Shown here: positions 7,750 to 15,862 of the stretch, in pieces
Numbering within the stretch: position 1 is the stretch's first letter
Layout of the letters: each line of letters starts with the position of its first letter
DNA from: UMGS1251 sp036666555
Lineage (GTDB): Bacteria; Bacillota; Clostridia; Lachnospirales; Lachnospiraceae
Assembly (NCBI GenBank): GCA_036666555.1
Contig: JAVWVS010000006.1
Span: 25,639-89,638, forward strand
Length of the DNA stretch: 64,000 nucleotides
Direction of reading: 5' to 3'
Notes under the pieces: generated by a model
Seen by the model: only the letters and a program-made list of their open reading frames with translations
What the model was told of the DNA's origin: nothing
Databases searched by the model: none
Position numbers and translations under genes: made by a program

Positions 7750-9168
7750 ATGACTAAAGGAAAAATTATACAAGTAATGGGACCGGTTGTGGATGTGGAG
7801 TTTGCAGATCAGGAAAGTCTTCCATTACTAAAAGATGCATTAGAAGTACAAAATGGGGATAAAAAATGTGTCATGGAAGCCGCACAGCATGTGGGAAATA
7901 ATGTAGTGCGTTGCATTATGCTGGCATCCAGTGAAGGTCTTTGCAAAGATATGGAAGTCACTGCAACCGGAAATGGAATCATGGTTCCTGTTGGAGAGCA
8001 GACACTGGGAAGATTATTCAATGTTTTGGGAGAAGCCATTGACCATGGAGAGCCGATTGCAGAGGACTCACAGCATTGGGTGATCCACCGTAATCCACCC
8101 ACTTTTGAGGAACAAAGTCCGGCGGTAGAAATACTAGAGACCGGTATTAAAGTAATCGACTTGCTGACGCCTTATGCAAAAGGTGGTAAGATCGGTCTGT
8201 TCGGCGGAGCGGGAGTGGGAAAGACGGTATTAATTCAAGAGTTGATTCACAACATTGCAACGGAGCATGGTGGATATTCTATTTTTACCGGTGTGGGGGA
8301 ACGTTCCCGAGAAGGAAACGATCTTTGGACAGAAATGAAAAGTTCCGGCGTACTGGAAAAAACAGCGTTGGTATTCGGACAGATGAATGAACCACCGGGA
8401 GCACGTATGCGGGTAGCAGAAACGGGATTGACCATGGCAGAGTATTTTCGGGATGAAGCACATCAAAATGTATTGCTGTTTATTGATAATATTTTCCGTT
8501 TCGTACAAGCAGGTTCGGAAGTATCTGCACTTCTTGGACGAATGCCATCAGCAGTAGGGTATCAGCCTACGCTGGCTACAGAAATGGGAGCACTTCAAGA
8601 GCGAATTGCATCTACTAAGAATGGTTCGGTTACTTCGGTACAAGCGGTTTATGTACCGGCGGATGATTTGACAGATCCGGCACCGGCTACTACATTTTCC
8701 CATTTGGATGCCACAACGGTATTATCCAGAAAAATTGTAGAGCAGGGAATCTATCCGGCAGTAGATCCGCTGGAATCTTCTTCGCGTATTTTGGAAGCGG
8801 AAGTGGTGGGAGAAGAACACTATAATGTTGCAAGACGTGTCCAGGAAATATTGCAGAAATATAAAGAACTGCAGGATATTATCGCCATTTTAGGAATGGA
8901 AGAGTTATCCGAAGAAGATAAAACCATTGTGACCAGAGCCAGAAAGATTCAGAAATTTCTGTCACAGCCATTTTCGGTTGCAGAAACATTTACCGGAATT
9001 CATGGGGAATATGTGCCAGTGAAAGAAACGGTACGCGGTTTTAAATCCATTATTGACGGCGAAATGGATGAATATCCGGAAAATGCATTTTTTAATGTAG
9101 GAACGATAGAGCAAGTCATTGAAAAAGCAAAAGCGGAACAGGAAGCGTTACAAGCTGCAAGTAAGTAA
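7750..9168 (+). CDS. atpD: F-type ATP synthase subunit beta
   Basis: Catalytic ATP-forming subunit of F1. 472 residues; N-terminal GKIIQVMGPVVDVEF, Walker A GGAGVGKTVLIQELI, the catalytic glutamate in GVGERSREGNDLW and the DELSEED-equivalent MEELSEEDK are all visible. The ATG at 7750 matches the family N-terminus; an in-frame GTG at 7735 overlaps the atpG stop and has no separate ribosome site. The ribosome site (AAAGGAAG) is about 14 bases from the ATG, so the start is the one weak point. Confidence 0.96.
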   Translation: MTKGKIIQVMGPVVDVEFADQESLPLLKDALEVQNGDKKCVMEAAQHVGNNVVRCIMLASSEGLCKDMEVTATGNGIMVPVGEQTLGRLFNVLGEAIDHGEPIAEDSQHWVIHRNPPTFEEQSPAVEILETGIKVIDLLTPYAKGGKIGLFGGAGVGKTVLIQELIHNIATEHGGYSIFTGVGERSREGNDLWTEMKSSGVLEKTALVFGQMNEPPGARMRVAETGLTMAEYFRDEAHQNVLLFIDNIFRFVQAGSEVSALLGRMPSAVGYQPTLATEMGALQERIASTKNGSVTSVQAVYVPADDLTDPAPATTFSHLDATTVLSRKIVEQGIYPAVDPLESSSRILEAEVVGEEHYNVARRVQEILQKYKELQDIIAILGMEELSEEDKTIVTRARKIQKFLSQPFSVAETFTGIHGEYVPVKETVRGFKSIIDGEMDEYPENAFFNVGTIEQVIEKAKAEQEALQAASK

Positions 9169-9181
9169 GGAGTGAATGCGT

Positions 9182-9592
9182 ATGGAGACCTTTTGGTTGA
9201 GAGTCATAGCAAGTGATAGAGTGTTTTTTGAAGGCAGATGCCAAAAATTAATTATTCCTGCTCCGGATGGAGAAAAAGGAGTGCTTGCCCACCATGAAAA
9301 TATGCTGATTGCAGTGGAAAATGGAGAACTTCATCTACAGACCAAGGAAGGGGAATGGATGGATGCCATAGTCTCCAAAGGGTTTGCCGAAATTATGAAT
9401 AATCGTGTTTCGGTACTGGTCAGTTCAGCGGAAAAACCAGAAGAAATTGATGTGAGAAGAGCAGAAGAAGCGAAAGAACGCGCACAAGAACAGCTTCGGC
9501 AAAAGCAAAGTATTCAGGAATATCAAATCTCCCAAGCATCTTTGGCAAGGGCTATGGCACGACTGAAAAATGCGAAGCACTGGGATCGATAA
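9182..9592 (+). CDS. atpC: F-type ATP synthase subunit epsilon
   Basis: Rotor subunit with an N-terminal beta-sandwich and a C-terminal helical hairpin that can inhibit ATP hydrolysis. 136 residues; METFWLRVIASDRVFFEGRC and the PAPDGEKGVLAHHENM segment are typical, and the last 50 residues are helical and charged. The ATG at 9182 is 9 bases after AAGGAG; an ATG at 9176 is only 3 bases from it. This is the last gene of the atp operon. No strong terminator is visible in the 103 bases that follow. Confidence 0.94.
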   Translation: METFWLRVIASDRVFFEGRCQKLIIPAPDGEKGVLAHHENMLIAVENGELHLQTKEGEWMDAIVSKGFAEIMNNRVSVLVSSAEKPEEIDVRRAEEAKERAQEQLRQKQSIQEYQISQASLARAMARLKNAKHWDR

Positions 9593-9695
9593 AAGATAGA
9601 GAAGGGATAGATTTTCCACTTGTTCTGTGCTACTATGAGTTTAATAACCATAAACGCTGTCAAAGAGACAACAGCAGATAGACGGGGGTGTACAC

Positions 9696-10304
9696 ATGGA
9701 GAATAGAGTCATTACGATTGAAAGAAAATTTGGAGCAAATGGACATGCGCTTGCAAAAAAATTCGCAGAAGAAATGGGAATTCCGCTGTATGATGAAGAA
9801 CTGGTAGATCTGGCTATGGAAAAAAGTGGTCTGGATCATGATAAAATTGAGAAAGCATCTGAAAAGCAGCCCAGTCGTTTTATTTTTCGAACATCGGATA
9901 TGGGCAGGGAACCAATTGCGAATACCATGCTGTTACAGATGAACGATCTTGTATTTCGGATACAAGCTAAAATCATCCATGAACTGGCCCAAAAAGAGGA
10001 CTGTGTCATTGTGGGGCGATGCGCCGATTACATTCTGGAAGACATCCCTACGTGTAGAAGCGTTTATGTGTCAGCACCTTTTGAGTATCGAGTGGAGCAA
10101 ATTATGGAGCATTTTTCTCTTAGCAAAAAAGAAGCGGAGAAATTTACTAACCGTATGGATAAGCAGAGAAGTTATTATTATAGCTACTATACCAACAAAA
10201 AATGGGGAAGCTTTCAAAGTTATAACTTGATGTTAGACAGTAGTGCTTTTGATATGGATAGTATGGTGGGAATTTTAAAAAGTGTGTATCAAGGAATTCA
10301 TTGA
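9696..10304 (+). CDS. Cytidylate kinase-like family protein
   Basis: 202-residue P-loop-like protein of the cytidylate-kinase-like (AAA_26) family, common in Clostridia and distinct from canonical cmk. It opens with MENRVITIERKFGANGHALA, where the usual Gly-rich loop (xGSxGxxIA) is present in modified form (GANGHALAK), then YDEELVDLA, VGRCADYIL and the lid-like region rich in Arg, Tyr and Lys (KQRSYYYSYYTNKKWG). Phosphoryl transfer to a nucleotide is likely; the substrate is not known. GGGGGTG precedes the ATG at usual distance. It lies between atpC and the B12 riboswitch and probably is not part of either operon. Confidence 0.75.
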   Translation: MENRVITIERKFGANGHALAKKFAEEMGIPLYDEELVDLAMEKSGLDHDKIEKASEKQPSRFIFRTSDMGREPIANTMLLQMNDLVFRIQAKIIHELAQKEDCVIVGRCADYILEDIPTCRSVYVSAPFEYRVEQIMEHFSLSKKEAEKFTNRMDKQRSYYYSYYTNKKWGSFQSYNLMLDSSAFDMDSMVGILKSVYQGIH

Positions 10305-10314
10305 AAATCGTCCA

Positions 10315-10343
10315 TTGACTTTTCATACGGTGAATGATATTCT
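10315..10343 (+). promoter_or_regulatory. Promoter for the riboswitch-cbiMNQO unit
   Basis: TTGACT at 10315-10320, 17-base spacer, TATTCT at 10338-10343. Predicted start near 10350, just upstream of the riboswitch aptamer. Confidence 0.65.
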
Positions 10344-10360
10344 AAGAACAATCTAATACA

Positions 10361-10470
10361 AATAGGTGCCTGTGTTTATGCCAGGAGAATAGGGAAATAA
10401 GTGAGAATCTTATGCGGTCCCGCCACTGTGATGCTATCTAGAATAGCTAAGTCAGGAGACCTGCCTTTTT
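10361..10470 (+). promoter_or_regulatory. Cobalamin (B12) riboswitch aptamer
   Basis: Conserved blocks appear in the right order: AATAGGTGCC at the 5' side, AGGAGAATAGGGAA, GTGAGAATCTTATGCGGTCC, CGCCACTGTGATG, then the B12-box-like AAGTCAGGAGACCTGCCT at about 10448-10465. Binding of a cobalamin is known for this family to shut off downstream genes. It sits 130 bases upstream of the cobalt transporter cbiM, which is a classic target: with enough B12 the cell stops importing cobalt. Confidence 0.93.
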
Positions 10471-10508
10471 GTAAGTAGTGTTTTTTGTTACGGAAGATGA
10501 CAAAAGAT

Positions 10509-10534
10509 AGAAGAGGAACGCTACTCTTCTTTTT
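10509..10534 (+). terminator. Intrinsic terminator, riboswitch expression platform
   Basis: Perfect 7-bp stem AGAAGAG/CTCTTCT (10509-10515 with 10524-10530) followed by a T run. It lies between aptamer and cbiM, so it is the likely OFF structure. A second hairpin (GCTCTTGT/ACAAGAGC, about 10538-10565) follows directly and may add to termination or act on translation. Confidence 0.7.
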
Positions 10535-10596
10535 CTGTGCTCTTGTTTCTATTCCGGACAAGAGCATTTTATTTTAGAAAAAGGAGGGTCATCGCG

Positions 10597-11346
10597 ATGA
10601 CAAAAAAACAAAAGAAACTGGTGGTGGGTATGCTCGTATTTTCCCTTGGTGTTGCAGTGGTACCAACGGCCAATGCCATGCACATTATGGAGGGGTATCT
10701 GCCGGCATCTTACTGCATTGCCTGGGGATTGATTTGTCTTCCGTTTTTCTGTGCCGGATTTTTTTCCATAAAAAAAACGTTGCAGGCGAATCGAAAGGCA
10801 TTGACACTATTGGCAATGTCAGGAGCATTTATATTTGTTATTTCATCCTTGAAAATTCCTTCGGTTACCGGAAGTTGTTCCCACATGACCGGAACCGGAT
10901 TAGGAGCTATTTTATTTGGCCCCAGTGCGGTTAGTATTCTTGGGCTGATCGTTCTTTTGTTCCAAGCAATTTTGTTGGCACATGGGGGGATTACCACTAT
11001 TGGAGCCAATGCTTTTTCTATGTCTATTGCAGGTCCCTTTGTTTCCTTTGGAATCTTCAGTCTCTGCAAGAAATTTCAGATGAATCGACGTCTTAGTATT
11101 TTTTTGGCGGCAGCAGCAGGGGATCTGTTCACTTACTGTGCAACCAGTCTTCAACTGGCATTGGCATATCCATCCCAGCAGGGCGGTGTTGTGGCTTCCG
11201 CAGTGAAGTTTTTGGGTGTCTTTGCACCTACGCAGATACCACTGGCAATTGTAGAAGGATTGCTGACGGTTGTGATTATGATTGGATTGGAATCCTATGC
11301 AAGACCGGAACTGAGAATGGTGGGCTATGTAAAGGAGGCAAACTAA
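10597..11346 (+). CDS. cbiM: Cobalt ECF transporter S component CbiM
   Basis: Substrate-binding membrane component for Co2+ uptake. 249 residues: a Sec signal peptide ending near TANA, then the family's MHIMEGYLP, whose new N-terminus with the His is known to coordinate cobalt; six or so hydrophobic segments follow, including GSCSHMTGTGLGAILFGP. AAAAGGAGGGTC precedes the ATG at 10597; an in-frame extension to 10537 runs through the terminator hairpin and is not used. First gene of cbiMNQO, controlled by the upstream B12 riboswitch. Confidence 0.95.
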   Translation: MTKKQKKLVVGMLVFSLGVAVVPTANAMHIMEGYLPASYCIAWGLICLPFFCAGFFSIKKTLQANRKALTLLAMSGAFIFVISSLKIPSVTGSCSHMTGTGLGAILFGPSAVSILGLIVLLFQAILLAHGGITTIGANAFSMSIAGPFVSFGIFSLCKKFQMNRRLSIFLAAAAGDLFTYCATSLQLALAYPSQQGGVVASAVKFLGVFAPTQIPLAIVEGLLTVVIMIGLESYARPELRMVGYVKEAN

Positions 11347-11658
11347 ATGAGCAAAGATAAAAAAACAGTAATTGTATTATTGCTATTAGCAGCGGTGATT
11401 GTCATTATGCCACTTTTTGCACTCAGAGGAGCCGAATTCGGTGGATCGGATGATGCGGGAAGTGTCATGGTGGAAGAGGTCCAGGGGAAAGCATATGAGC
11501 CCTGGTTTACACCACTATTGGAAACACTCATTGACGGAGAATTACCGGGAGAAGTTGAAAGTCTTCTGTTTTGTGTGCAGACCGGAATTGGAGTTGGGAT
11601 TATTGCCTTCTTTATGGGACGCTTTGTGGAACGAAAAAAGTGGGAGACAAAAGAATAA
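11347..11658 (+). CDS. cbiN: Cobalt transport protein CbiN
   Basis: Accessory membrane subunit needed with CbiM for cobalt uptake. 103 residues, two membrane helices flanking an extracytoplasmic loop with RGAEFGGSDD and EPWFTPL, both characteristic of CbiN. The ATG follows the cbiM stop with no gap. Confidence 0.92.
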   Translation: MSKDKKTVIVLLLLAAVIVIMPLFALRGAEFGGSDDAGSVMVEEVQGKAYEPWFTPLLETLIDGELPGEVESLLFCVQTGIGVGIIAFFMGRFVERKKWETKE

Positions 11659-11676
11659 AGATAGAAAGGAACACTT

Positions 11677-12468
11677 ATGATTGTCATCGATAAGCTTTGC
11701 TATAACTCAAAACTTCGTTACGTAAATCCAGGGGAGAAATTTATCTTTTCTGTGAGTACTTTGTGTTTGTGTGTGGCAAGTCGTTCGGTGCTCATAGCAT
11801 GCCTGGTGTTTCTGATGAATGGAATTCTCACTGTGAAAATAGGGGGGATTCCGTTTTTTCGCTATTGCAAACTTCTTCGCATCCCCCTTGCATTTTTACT
11901 GCTTAGCACCCTTACCATCATTGTGAATTTCTCGAAGGTACCACTGAACGCCTTTGCAATCCCCATAGCAGGGATTTATATTACGGGAAGCTATGAGTCT
12001 TTGCAATTTGGAATTCAATTGATTTTAACGGCACTTGCAGGGGTATCTTGTTTATATTTTTTATCCTTACATACACCCATGACAGACATTCTGGATTTCC
12101 TGCGAAAAATACACTGTCCCAGTCTGATTGTAGAATTAATGCTGTTGATTTATCGATTTATCTTTGTACTTTTAGAGATTGCTTCGGCCATGACCATCTC
12201 CCAGCATTCACGATTGGGCAACAAAGATTTAAAAACCGCACTCCAATCTTTTGGCGCTCTTGGCTCCATGCTTTTTATCCGGGGCATGAAAAAATCCAAT
12301 GCTCTTTATGATGCCATGGAATCCCGGTGTTATACAGGTACCATCCATGTCTTAGAAGAACATCTTCCCCCCAATAAAAAAGAAATTTTGTGGATAATCT
12401 TTGCAGAAGTAACATTGATTGTGATTTTAATAATAGAAAGGACAACAATATGGACGATATTATTCTGA
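11677..12468 (+). CDS. cbiQ: Cobalt ECF transporter T component CbiQ
   Basis: Transmembrane scaffold that passes ATPase movements to CbiM. 263 residues with several membrane helices and the cytoplasmic coupling motifs SRLGN and MESRCYTG (the short Ala/Ser-Arg-Gly-type motifs of T components). GAAAGGAAC precedes the ATG. The 3' end overlaps cbiO by 19 bases. Confidence 0.92.
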   Translation: MIVIDKLCYNSKLRYVNPGEKFIFSVSTLCLCVASRSVLIACLVFLMNGILTVKIGGIPFFRYCKLLRIPLAFLLLSTLTIIVNFSKVPLNAFAIPIAGIYITGSYESLQFGIQLILTALAGVSCLYFLSLHTPMTDILDFLRKIHCPSLIVELMLLIYRFIFVLLEIASAMTISQHSRLGNKDLKTALQSFGALGSMLFIRGMKKSNALYDAMESRCYTGTIHVLEEHLPPNKKEILWIIFAEVTLIVILIIERTTIWTILF

Positions 12469-13286
12469 AAGCCGAGGACCTATATTTTTCTTATGATGAT
12501 GGAGAGACCTATTCGTTAAAAGGGTTGTCCCTTACCATTCGGCGGGGGAAAAAAATAGTGATTATGGGTGCCAATGGGTCCGGAAAATCCACTTTTTTTC
12601 TTTGCTGCAATGGAATCCATCGGCCGGATCAAGGCACACTGTTTTATAATGGAACACCGGTTGCTTATGATAAAAAAGGATTATTAAATCTTCGCAAACA
12701 AGTTGGGATTGTATTTCAAGAGCCGGACAATCAACTGTTCTCTGCCAGTGTCTACCAAGAAATTTCTTTTGGAATCCGAAATTTGGGAGTGTCTAAGGAA
12801 CAGGCGAAAAAAGAGGTGGAAGAGGTAATTGAGCGACTGGAAATCACCCCGTTTCGTCACAAACCGGCTCACGCTTTAAGTGGTGGGCAAAAGAAACAAG
12901 TATCCATAGCGGATATCTTGGTGATGCATCCGGAAATTATGATTCTGGATGAACCAACGGCATCCTTAGACCCTAAGCATACGAAGATGGTGAATCGAAT
13001 CGTGGAACAGTTGGCCGAGGAAGGAATGACCATTTTGCTGGCGACCCACAATGTGGACTATGCGTTGGAATGGGCAGATGAAGTCATTTTATTTCATGAA
13101 GGAAAAGTGTTGATGCAAGATAGCCCGCTTGTGGTTTTTTCCAATCAGGAAGCACTGGAATTAACTAATTTAGAGCAGCCGGTGGTGCTGCAGATCTTCC
13201 AACGTCTGTGTGACAAAGGGATTTTGGATGGTTCTTTAAAGCAACCGCGGACCTTGGGGGAATTAGAGGGGTATCTGGAAAATTAG
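12450..13286 (+). CDS. cbiO: Cobalt ECF transporter ATPase CbiO
   Basis: ATP-binding subunit of the cobalt importer. 278 residues with Walker A MGANGSGKST, Q-loop VFQEPDNQLFS, signature LSGGQKKQ, Walker B IMILDEPTASLDP and the switch His in ATHNVD. Start ATG at 12450, preceded by GAAAGGACAACAAT; the frame is open upstream within cbiQ but has no ribosome site. Last gene of the operon, followed by a bidirectional terminator at 13373-13411. Confidence 0.95.
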   Translation: MDDIILKAEDLYFSYDDGETYSLKGLSLTIRRGKKIVIMGANGSGKSTFFLCCNGIHRPDQGTLFYNGTPVAYDKKGLLNLRKQVGIVFQEPDNQLFSASVYQEISFGIRNLGVSKEQAKKEVEEVIERLEITPFRHKPAHALSGGQKKQVSIADILVMHPEIMILDEPTASLDPKHTKMVNRIVEQLAEEGMTILLATHNVDYALEWADEVILFHEGKVLMQDSPLVVFSNQEALELTNLEQPVVLQIFQRLCDKGILDGSLKQPRTLGELEGYLEN

Positions 13287-13372
13287 CTGGTGTCAAGTTG
13301 GGACTAAATTTTTCTTTGCTTGTTAGAGTCGGGGGTGCGGACATTTTTTCGGACTCCCCACTCCTTTGTAAC

Positions 13373-13411
13373 AAAAAAGACAACATCTAGTTACTGACAG
13401 TTGTCTTTTTT
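13373..13411. terminator. Bidirectional terminator between cbiO and the HIRAN gene
   Basis: Perfect 12-bp stem AAAAAAGACAAC/GTTGTCTTTTTT with a 15-base loop; A-run on one side and T-run on the other serve both strands. Confidence 0.8.
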
Positions 13412-13462
13412 AATGCTCTTTTGCCCATAGAATCCTAAATATTTTTATTCACAGAACTTCAT

Positions 13463-14158
13463 TTAAATTTTTCCCATTTCCATAATGACTCTTACACATT
13501 CGTTACAATTTTTATTTTTATCAATATCATAAATGTGACATGAAATTTGAATTCCATGCTTCAACAATTCTGTTACACTGCGACTATAGTATCGAGGAAT
13601 ATAGCCTAATACTCTTTCTGAAACATCCAGCATTTCTACGGCATTAGAATCAAACTTGTTTTCTGGTTGACTCCGTAGAAAAACCTCATCACCCCTTGTA
13701 ATGATAACAGATTTTGCGCAGTTTACCCCATCACAATTAAGATAATGTCTTACTCCTGCCATAAAGAAAATCCGAGTCACGGTTTCATCTGTGTTAAATA
13801 ATGGATCAATAAACTCTAGAGTATCAATAGGAAGTCTGGCGCCACTTCGTTTTAGGAGCATATATTCATCAAACTCGGTCAATCCATATTTTTTTAAAAT
13901 TTCATGAATATTTTTTCGCTTCCTATCCGGTAATCTACTGGTAAAAATTGCAAAAAGCTTTTCGCTTGTATAAAGCTTATCTAATTCGGGAAAGCAAAGT
14001 AACGGAGTAAAACCATCAGCTATTGCATCTTCAATTTCCTCGCAATATTGAAATTCATATTGTCCATTTTTTGTTAGTTGCCCGATGATATATTGTTGTC
14101 TCGATTTTTCTGATTTCCAGATTAAATAGAGATAATCTTTTCCATCTTGTACTGACAT
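13463..14158 (-). CDS. HIRAN-domain protein with a HipA-N-like front half
   Basis: 231 residues, cytoplasmic. The C-terminal ~90 residues carry the HIRAN pattern: FFMAGVRHY, GDEVFLRSQPENKFDSNAVE, LGYIPRYYSRSVTELL; HIRAN domains are known in HLTF-type proteins to bind free DNA ends. The N-terminal ~115 residues (LIWK...YIIGQLT, YEFQYC, FPELDKLY, FTSRLPDRKR, LLKRSGARLPID) resemble the small N-terminal subdomain of HipA toxins. It starts 1 base after the stop of the HipA-like kinase gene, so the two are co-translated. Several Cys (142, 147, 218, 221) could bind metal. The joint role is unknown; a regulator or target-sensing partner of the kinase is an inference. Region looks more AT-rich than its neighbours. 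Confidence 0.7.
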   Translation of the reverse strand: MSVQDGKDYLYLIWKSEKSRQQYIIGQLTKNGQYEFQYCEEIEDAIADGFTPLLCFPELDKLYTSEKLFAIFTSRLPDRKRKNIHEILKKYGLTEFDEYMLLKRSGARLPIDTLEFIDPLFNTDETVTRIFFMAGVRHYLNCDGVNCAKSVIITRGDEVFLRSQPENKFDSNAVEMLDVSERVLGYIPRYYSRSVTELLKHGIQISCHIYDIDKNKNCNECVRVIMEMGKI

Positions 14159-14159
14159 C

Positions 14160-15038
14160 TTACGCCTCCTTATTTTTATAGACCTCTATCATAAATTGAA
14201 TTTTTGATAAAAGAAATTTTTTTATTAGATTCTTTCTTTTTGTCGAAAGAACTTCTCCATACCTGTCTACTATAGCACAAACAGATTCTTCTGTCACAAC
14301 AGATTCTATTTTTCTTACAGTATCTATGGTTTGTATATAGTAGTAGTTTTTTAAAAATTTAAGAACTTCCAGATGAGTTGGTTGGCGTTTATCCCTATTA
14401 GTGATACGAATCAAAGATTTAGATTTTGTGTCCACTAAAGAATTCCATAATAGCAAATCCTTTCCTAAATATTGTTCAATTTTTGATTCTTTGACATATG
14501 CGCAAAGTGATGAACTGTTGTCATATAAAGGACTTACCCTAAATTTTTTGTTTTCCATTATAAGAGCCCAATTACTCTGATGTCTATCTGTGTTTCCAAT
14601 TAAAAAGTCCAGTAGTAGCATAGGGAAAAAGTCATCAAAAAGGCCCATTGGTTCTAATACTTCTTTTATCATTTCTAAAGAATATCTTTCTCCAGTTTCT
14701 GCATCTTCTAATTTTTCTGCATCAAAATTATTATATTTCAAATTAATGCCGTAGATACCTTCTATAAGCACTTTCTTACTATCATCAACAATATTATAAC
14801 TCATAGACCCTTCTCTAGAGTGATAAGTTCCAAGTTCAAATCTTGCACATGGGATTTCAATTAGCGTTGCTAATTCATAAGCAATACACTCTGAGGCATG
14901 ATCGGTTGTTGTTTCGTCTTTTTTATACTTAAATAGCCCTGTTTGATTCGTATCGGGATTTATTAACCATACTTTTTCACTTCTACCGCTTCCCTCTGAT
15001 GCTCCTTCATATTCCATCCAAAATGAAAAGTCCTTCAC
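14160..15038 (-). CDS. HipA-like serine/threonine kinase (kinase core only)
   Basis: 292-residue protein with the HipA C-terminal kinase features: Gly/Ser-rich loop GASEGSGRSEKVWL (12-25), lysines of the FKYKK strand (37-40), a Glu near 50, the catalytic loop FLIGNTDRHQSNWALI with Asp151, and the metal-binding PLYDNSSSL with Asp173. It lacks the N-terminal subdomain of full HipA, which seems to be supplied by the next gene. No HipB-like helix-turn-helix antitoxin lies beside it. GTG start at 15038, 8 bases after GGAGG, with its own promoter upstream. In known HipA, HipT and CtkA proteins this fold phosphorylates protein targets; the target here is unknown. Confidence 0.8.
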   Translation of the reverse strand: MKDFSFWMEYEGASEGSGRSEKVWLINPDTNQTGLFKYKKDETTTDHASECIAYELATLIEIPCARFELGTYHSREGSMSYNIVDDSKKVLIEGIYGINLKYNNFDAEKLEDAETGERYSLEMIKEVLEPMGLFDDFFPMLLLDFLIGNTDRHQSNWALIMENKKFRVSPLYDNSSSLCAYVKESKIEQYLGKDLLLWNSLVDTKSKSLIRITNRDKRQPTHLEVLKFLKNYYYIQTIDTVRKIESVVTEESVCAIVDRYGEVLSTKRKNLIKKFLLSKIQFMIEVYKNKEA

Positions 15039-15087
15039 GTATTTACCTCCAGTATTTCAATTGTTATCTACTTGTATCTCTATTTGT

Positions 15088-15116
15088 ATTGTAGTTGTTT
15101 TATGTTTTAAATTCAA
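15088..15116 (-). promoter_or_regulatory. Promoter for the HipA-like/HIRAN pair
   Basis: On the minus strand TTGAAT (15116-15111), 17-base spacer, TACAAT (15093-15088). Places the start about 40 bases before the GTG at 15038. No HipB-type operator palindrome was seen around it. Confidence 0.55.
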
Positions 15117-15135
15117 GTGTCGCGGTTTAATTCAA

Positions 15136-15759
15136 CTATAATGTGCCCTTCCGCTCTTTTGCCATTATCTTACAATACACTACCGCAACCATAGTACTTA
15201 TAGCCGTAGCAACAATTCCCGCCCCCACAATGGCTGCAGGATTCACGCTGCCGTATTGGCTGCGATAAGCAATTATATTTACCGGTATCAATTGCAGCGA
15301 AGATATATTTATAATCAAAAATGTACACATCTCATCCGAAGCAACCCCTGGCTTTTGGGGTTTTCCTGGCGATTTCCCCTGTTGTCGTTCCTTCTCAAGA
15401 CCCGCCAGTGCACTCATCCCTTGCAGCCCGGCAGGCGTGGCAGCCCAACCAAGCCCCAGAAAATTAGCAATGATGTTGGTTGTAATATAATCTTTGGCAG
15501 GATGGCCTTTGGGAATGTCGGGAAAAAGAAACTGGATTAGTGGTTTCATTTTTTGAGAGAGGGAGTTTATGATTCCCGCTTTGGTAGCGATTTCCATCAG
15601 TCCGGTCCAAAAGGACATAATTCCCATCATGGTGACACAAAGAGTGACCGCCTCCTTAGAAGAATCTAGGGCGGCGTTTGTAATATCTGGCATCTTTCCG
15701 GTAAAGGCAGCGAATACAATTCCAAGGATGATCATAGCGGCCCAAAGATAGTTCAACAT
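15136..15759 (-). CDS. spmA: Spore maturation protein A
   Basis: Integral membrane protein of the nucleoside-recognition (Gate) family, required in Bacillus for proper dehydration of the spore core. 207 residues, start MLNYLWAAMIILGIVFAAFTG, with GLMEIATKAGIINSLS, NFLGLGWAATPAGL and about five hydrophobic segments. AAAAGGAGC precedes the ATG at 15759; the frame is open further upstream, but that stretch is antisense to the sua5 gene. Its usual partner spmB is not adjacent: it lies 26 kb away at 41968. The downstream neighbour is instead the HipA-like/HIRAN module. Confidence 0.88.
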   Translation of the reverse strand: MLNYLWAAMIILGIVFAAFTGKMPDITNAALDSSKEAVTLCVTMMGIMSFWTGLMEIATKAGIINSLSQKMKPLIQFLFPDIPKGHPAKDYITTNIIANFLGLGWAATPAGLQGMSALAGLEKERQQGKSPGKPQKPGVASDEMCTFLIINISSLQLIPVNIIAYRSQYGSVNPAAIVGAGIVATAISTMVAVVYCKIMAKERKGTL

Positions 15760-15846
15760 AGGAAAGCTCCTTTTATTTCTGTTTTTACATCTTATGTAGA
15801 ATGAATAGGAAAGATACAAACAACAGTTTTTTTTTTGAATGAATGA

Positions 15847-15855
15847 TGTTATAAT
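15847..15855 (+). promoter_or_regulatory. Extended -10 promoter at the start of the sua5 fusion gene
   Basis: TGTTATAAT, an exact extended -10. Transcription would start at about 15862, which coincides with the ATG at 15863. Confidence 0.5.
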
Positions 15856-15862
15856 GGAAAAC

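Noticed and set aside
13330..13368. Possible GGGG/CCCC hairpin after cbiO
   Set aside because: Pairing is poor inside the stem; the adjacent 12-bp stem at 13373-13411 is the better terminator.
13463..15038. Classic HipBA toxin-antitoxin locus
   Set aside because: No helix-turn-helix antitoxin gene and no operator palindromes; the architecture is different.
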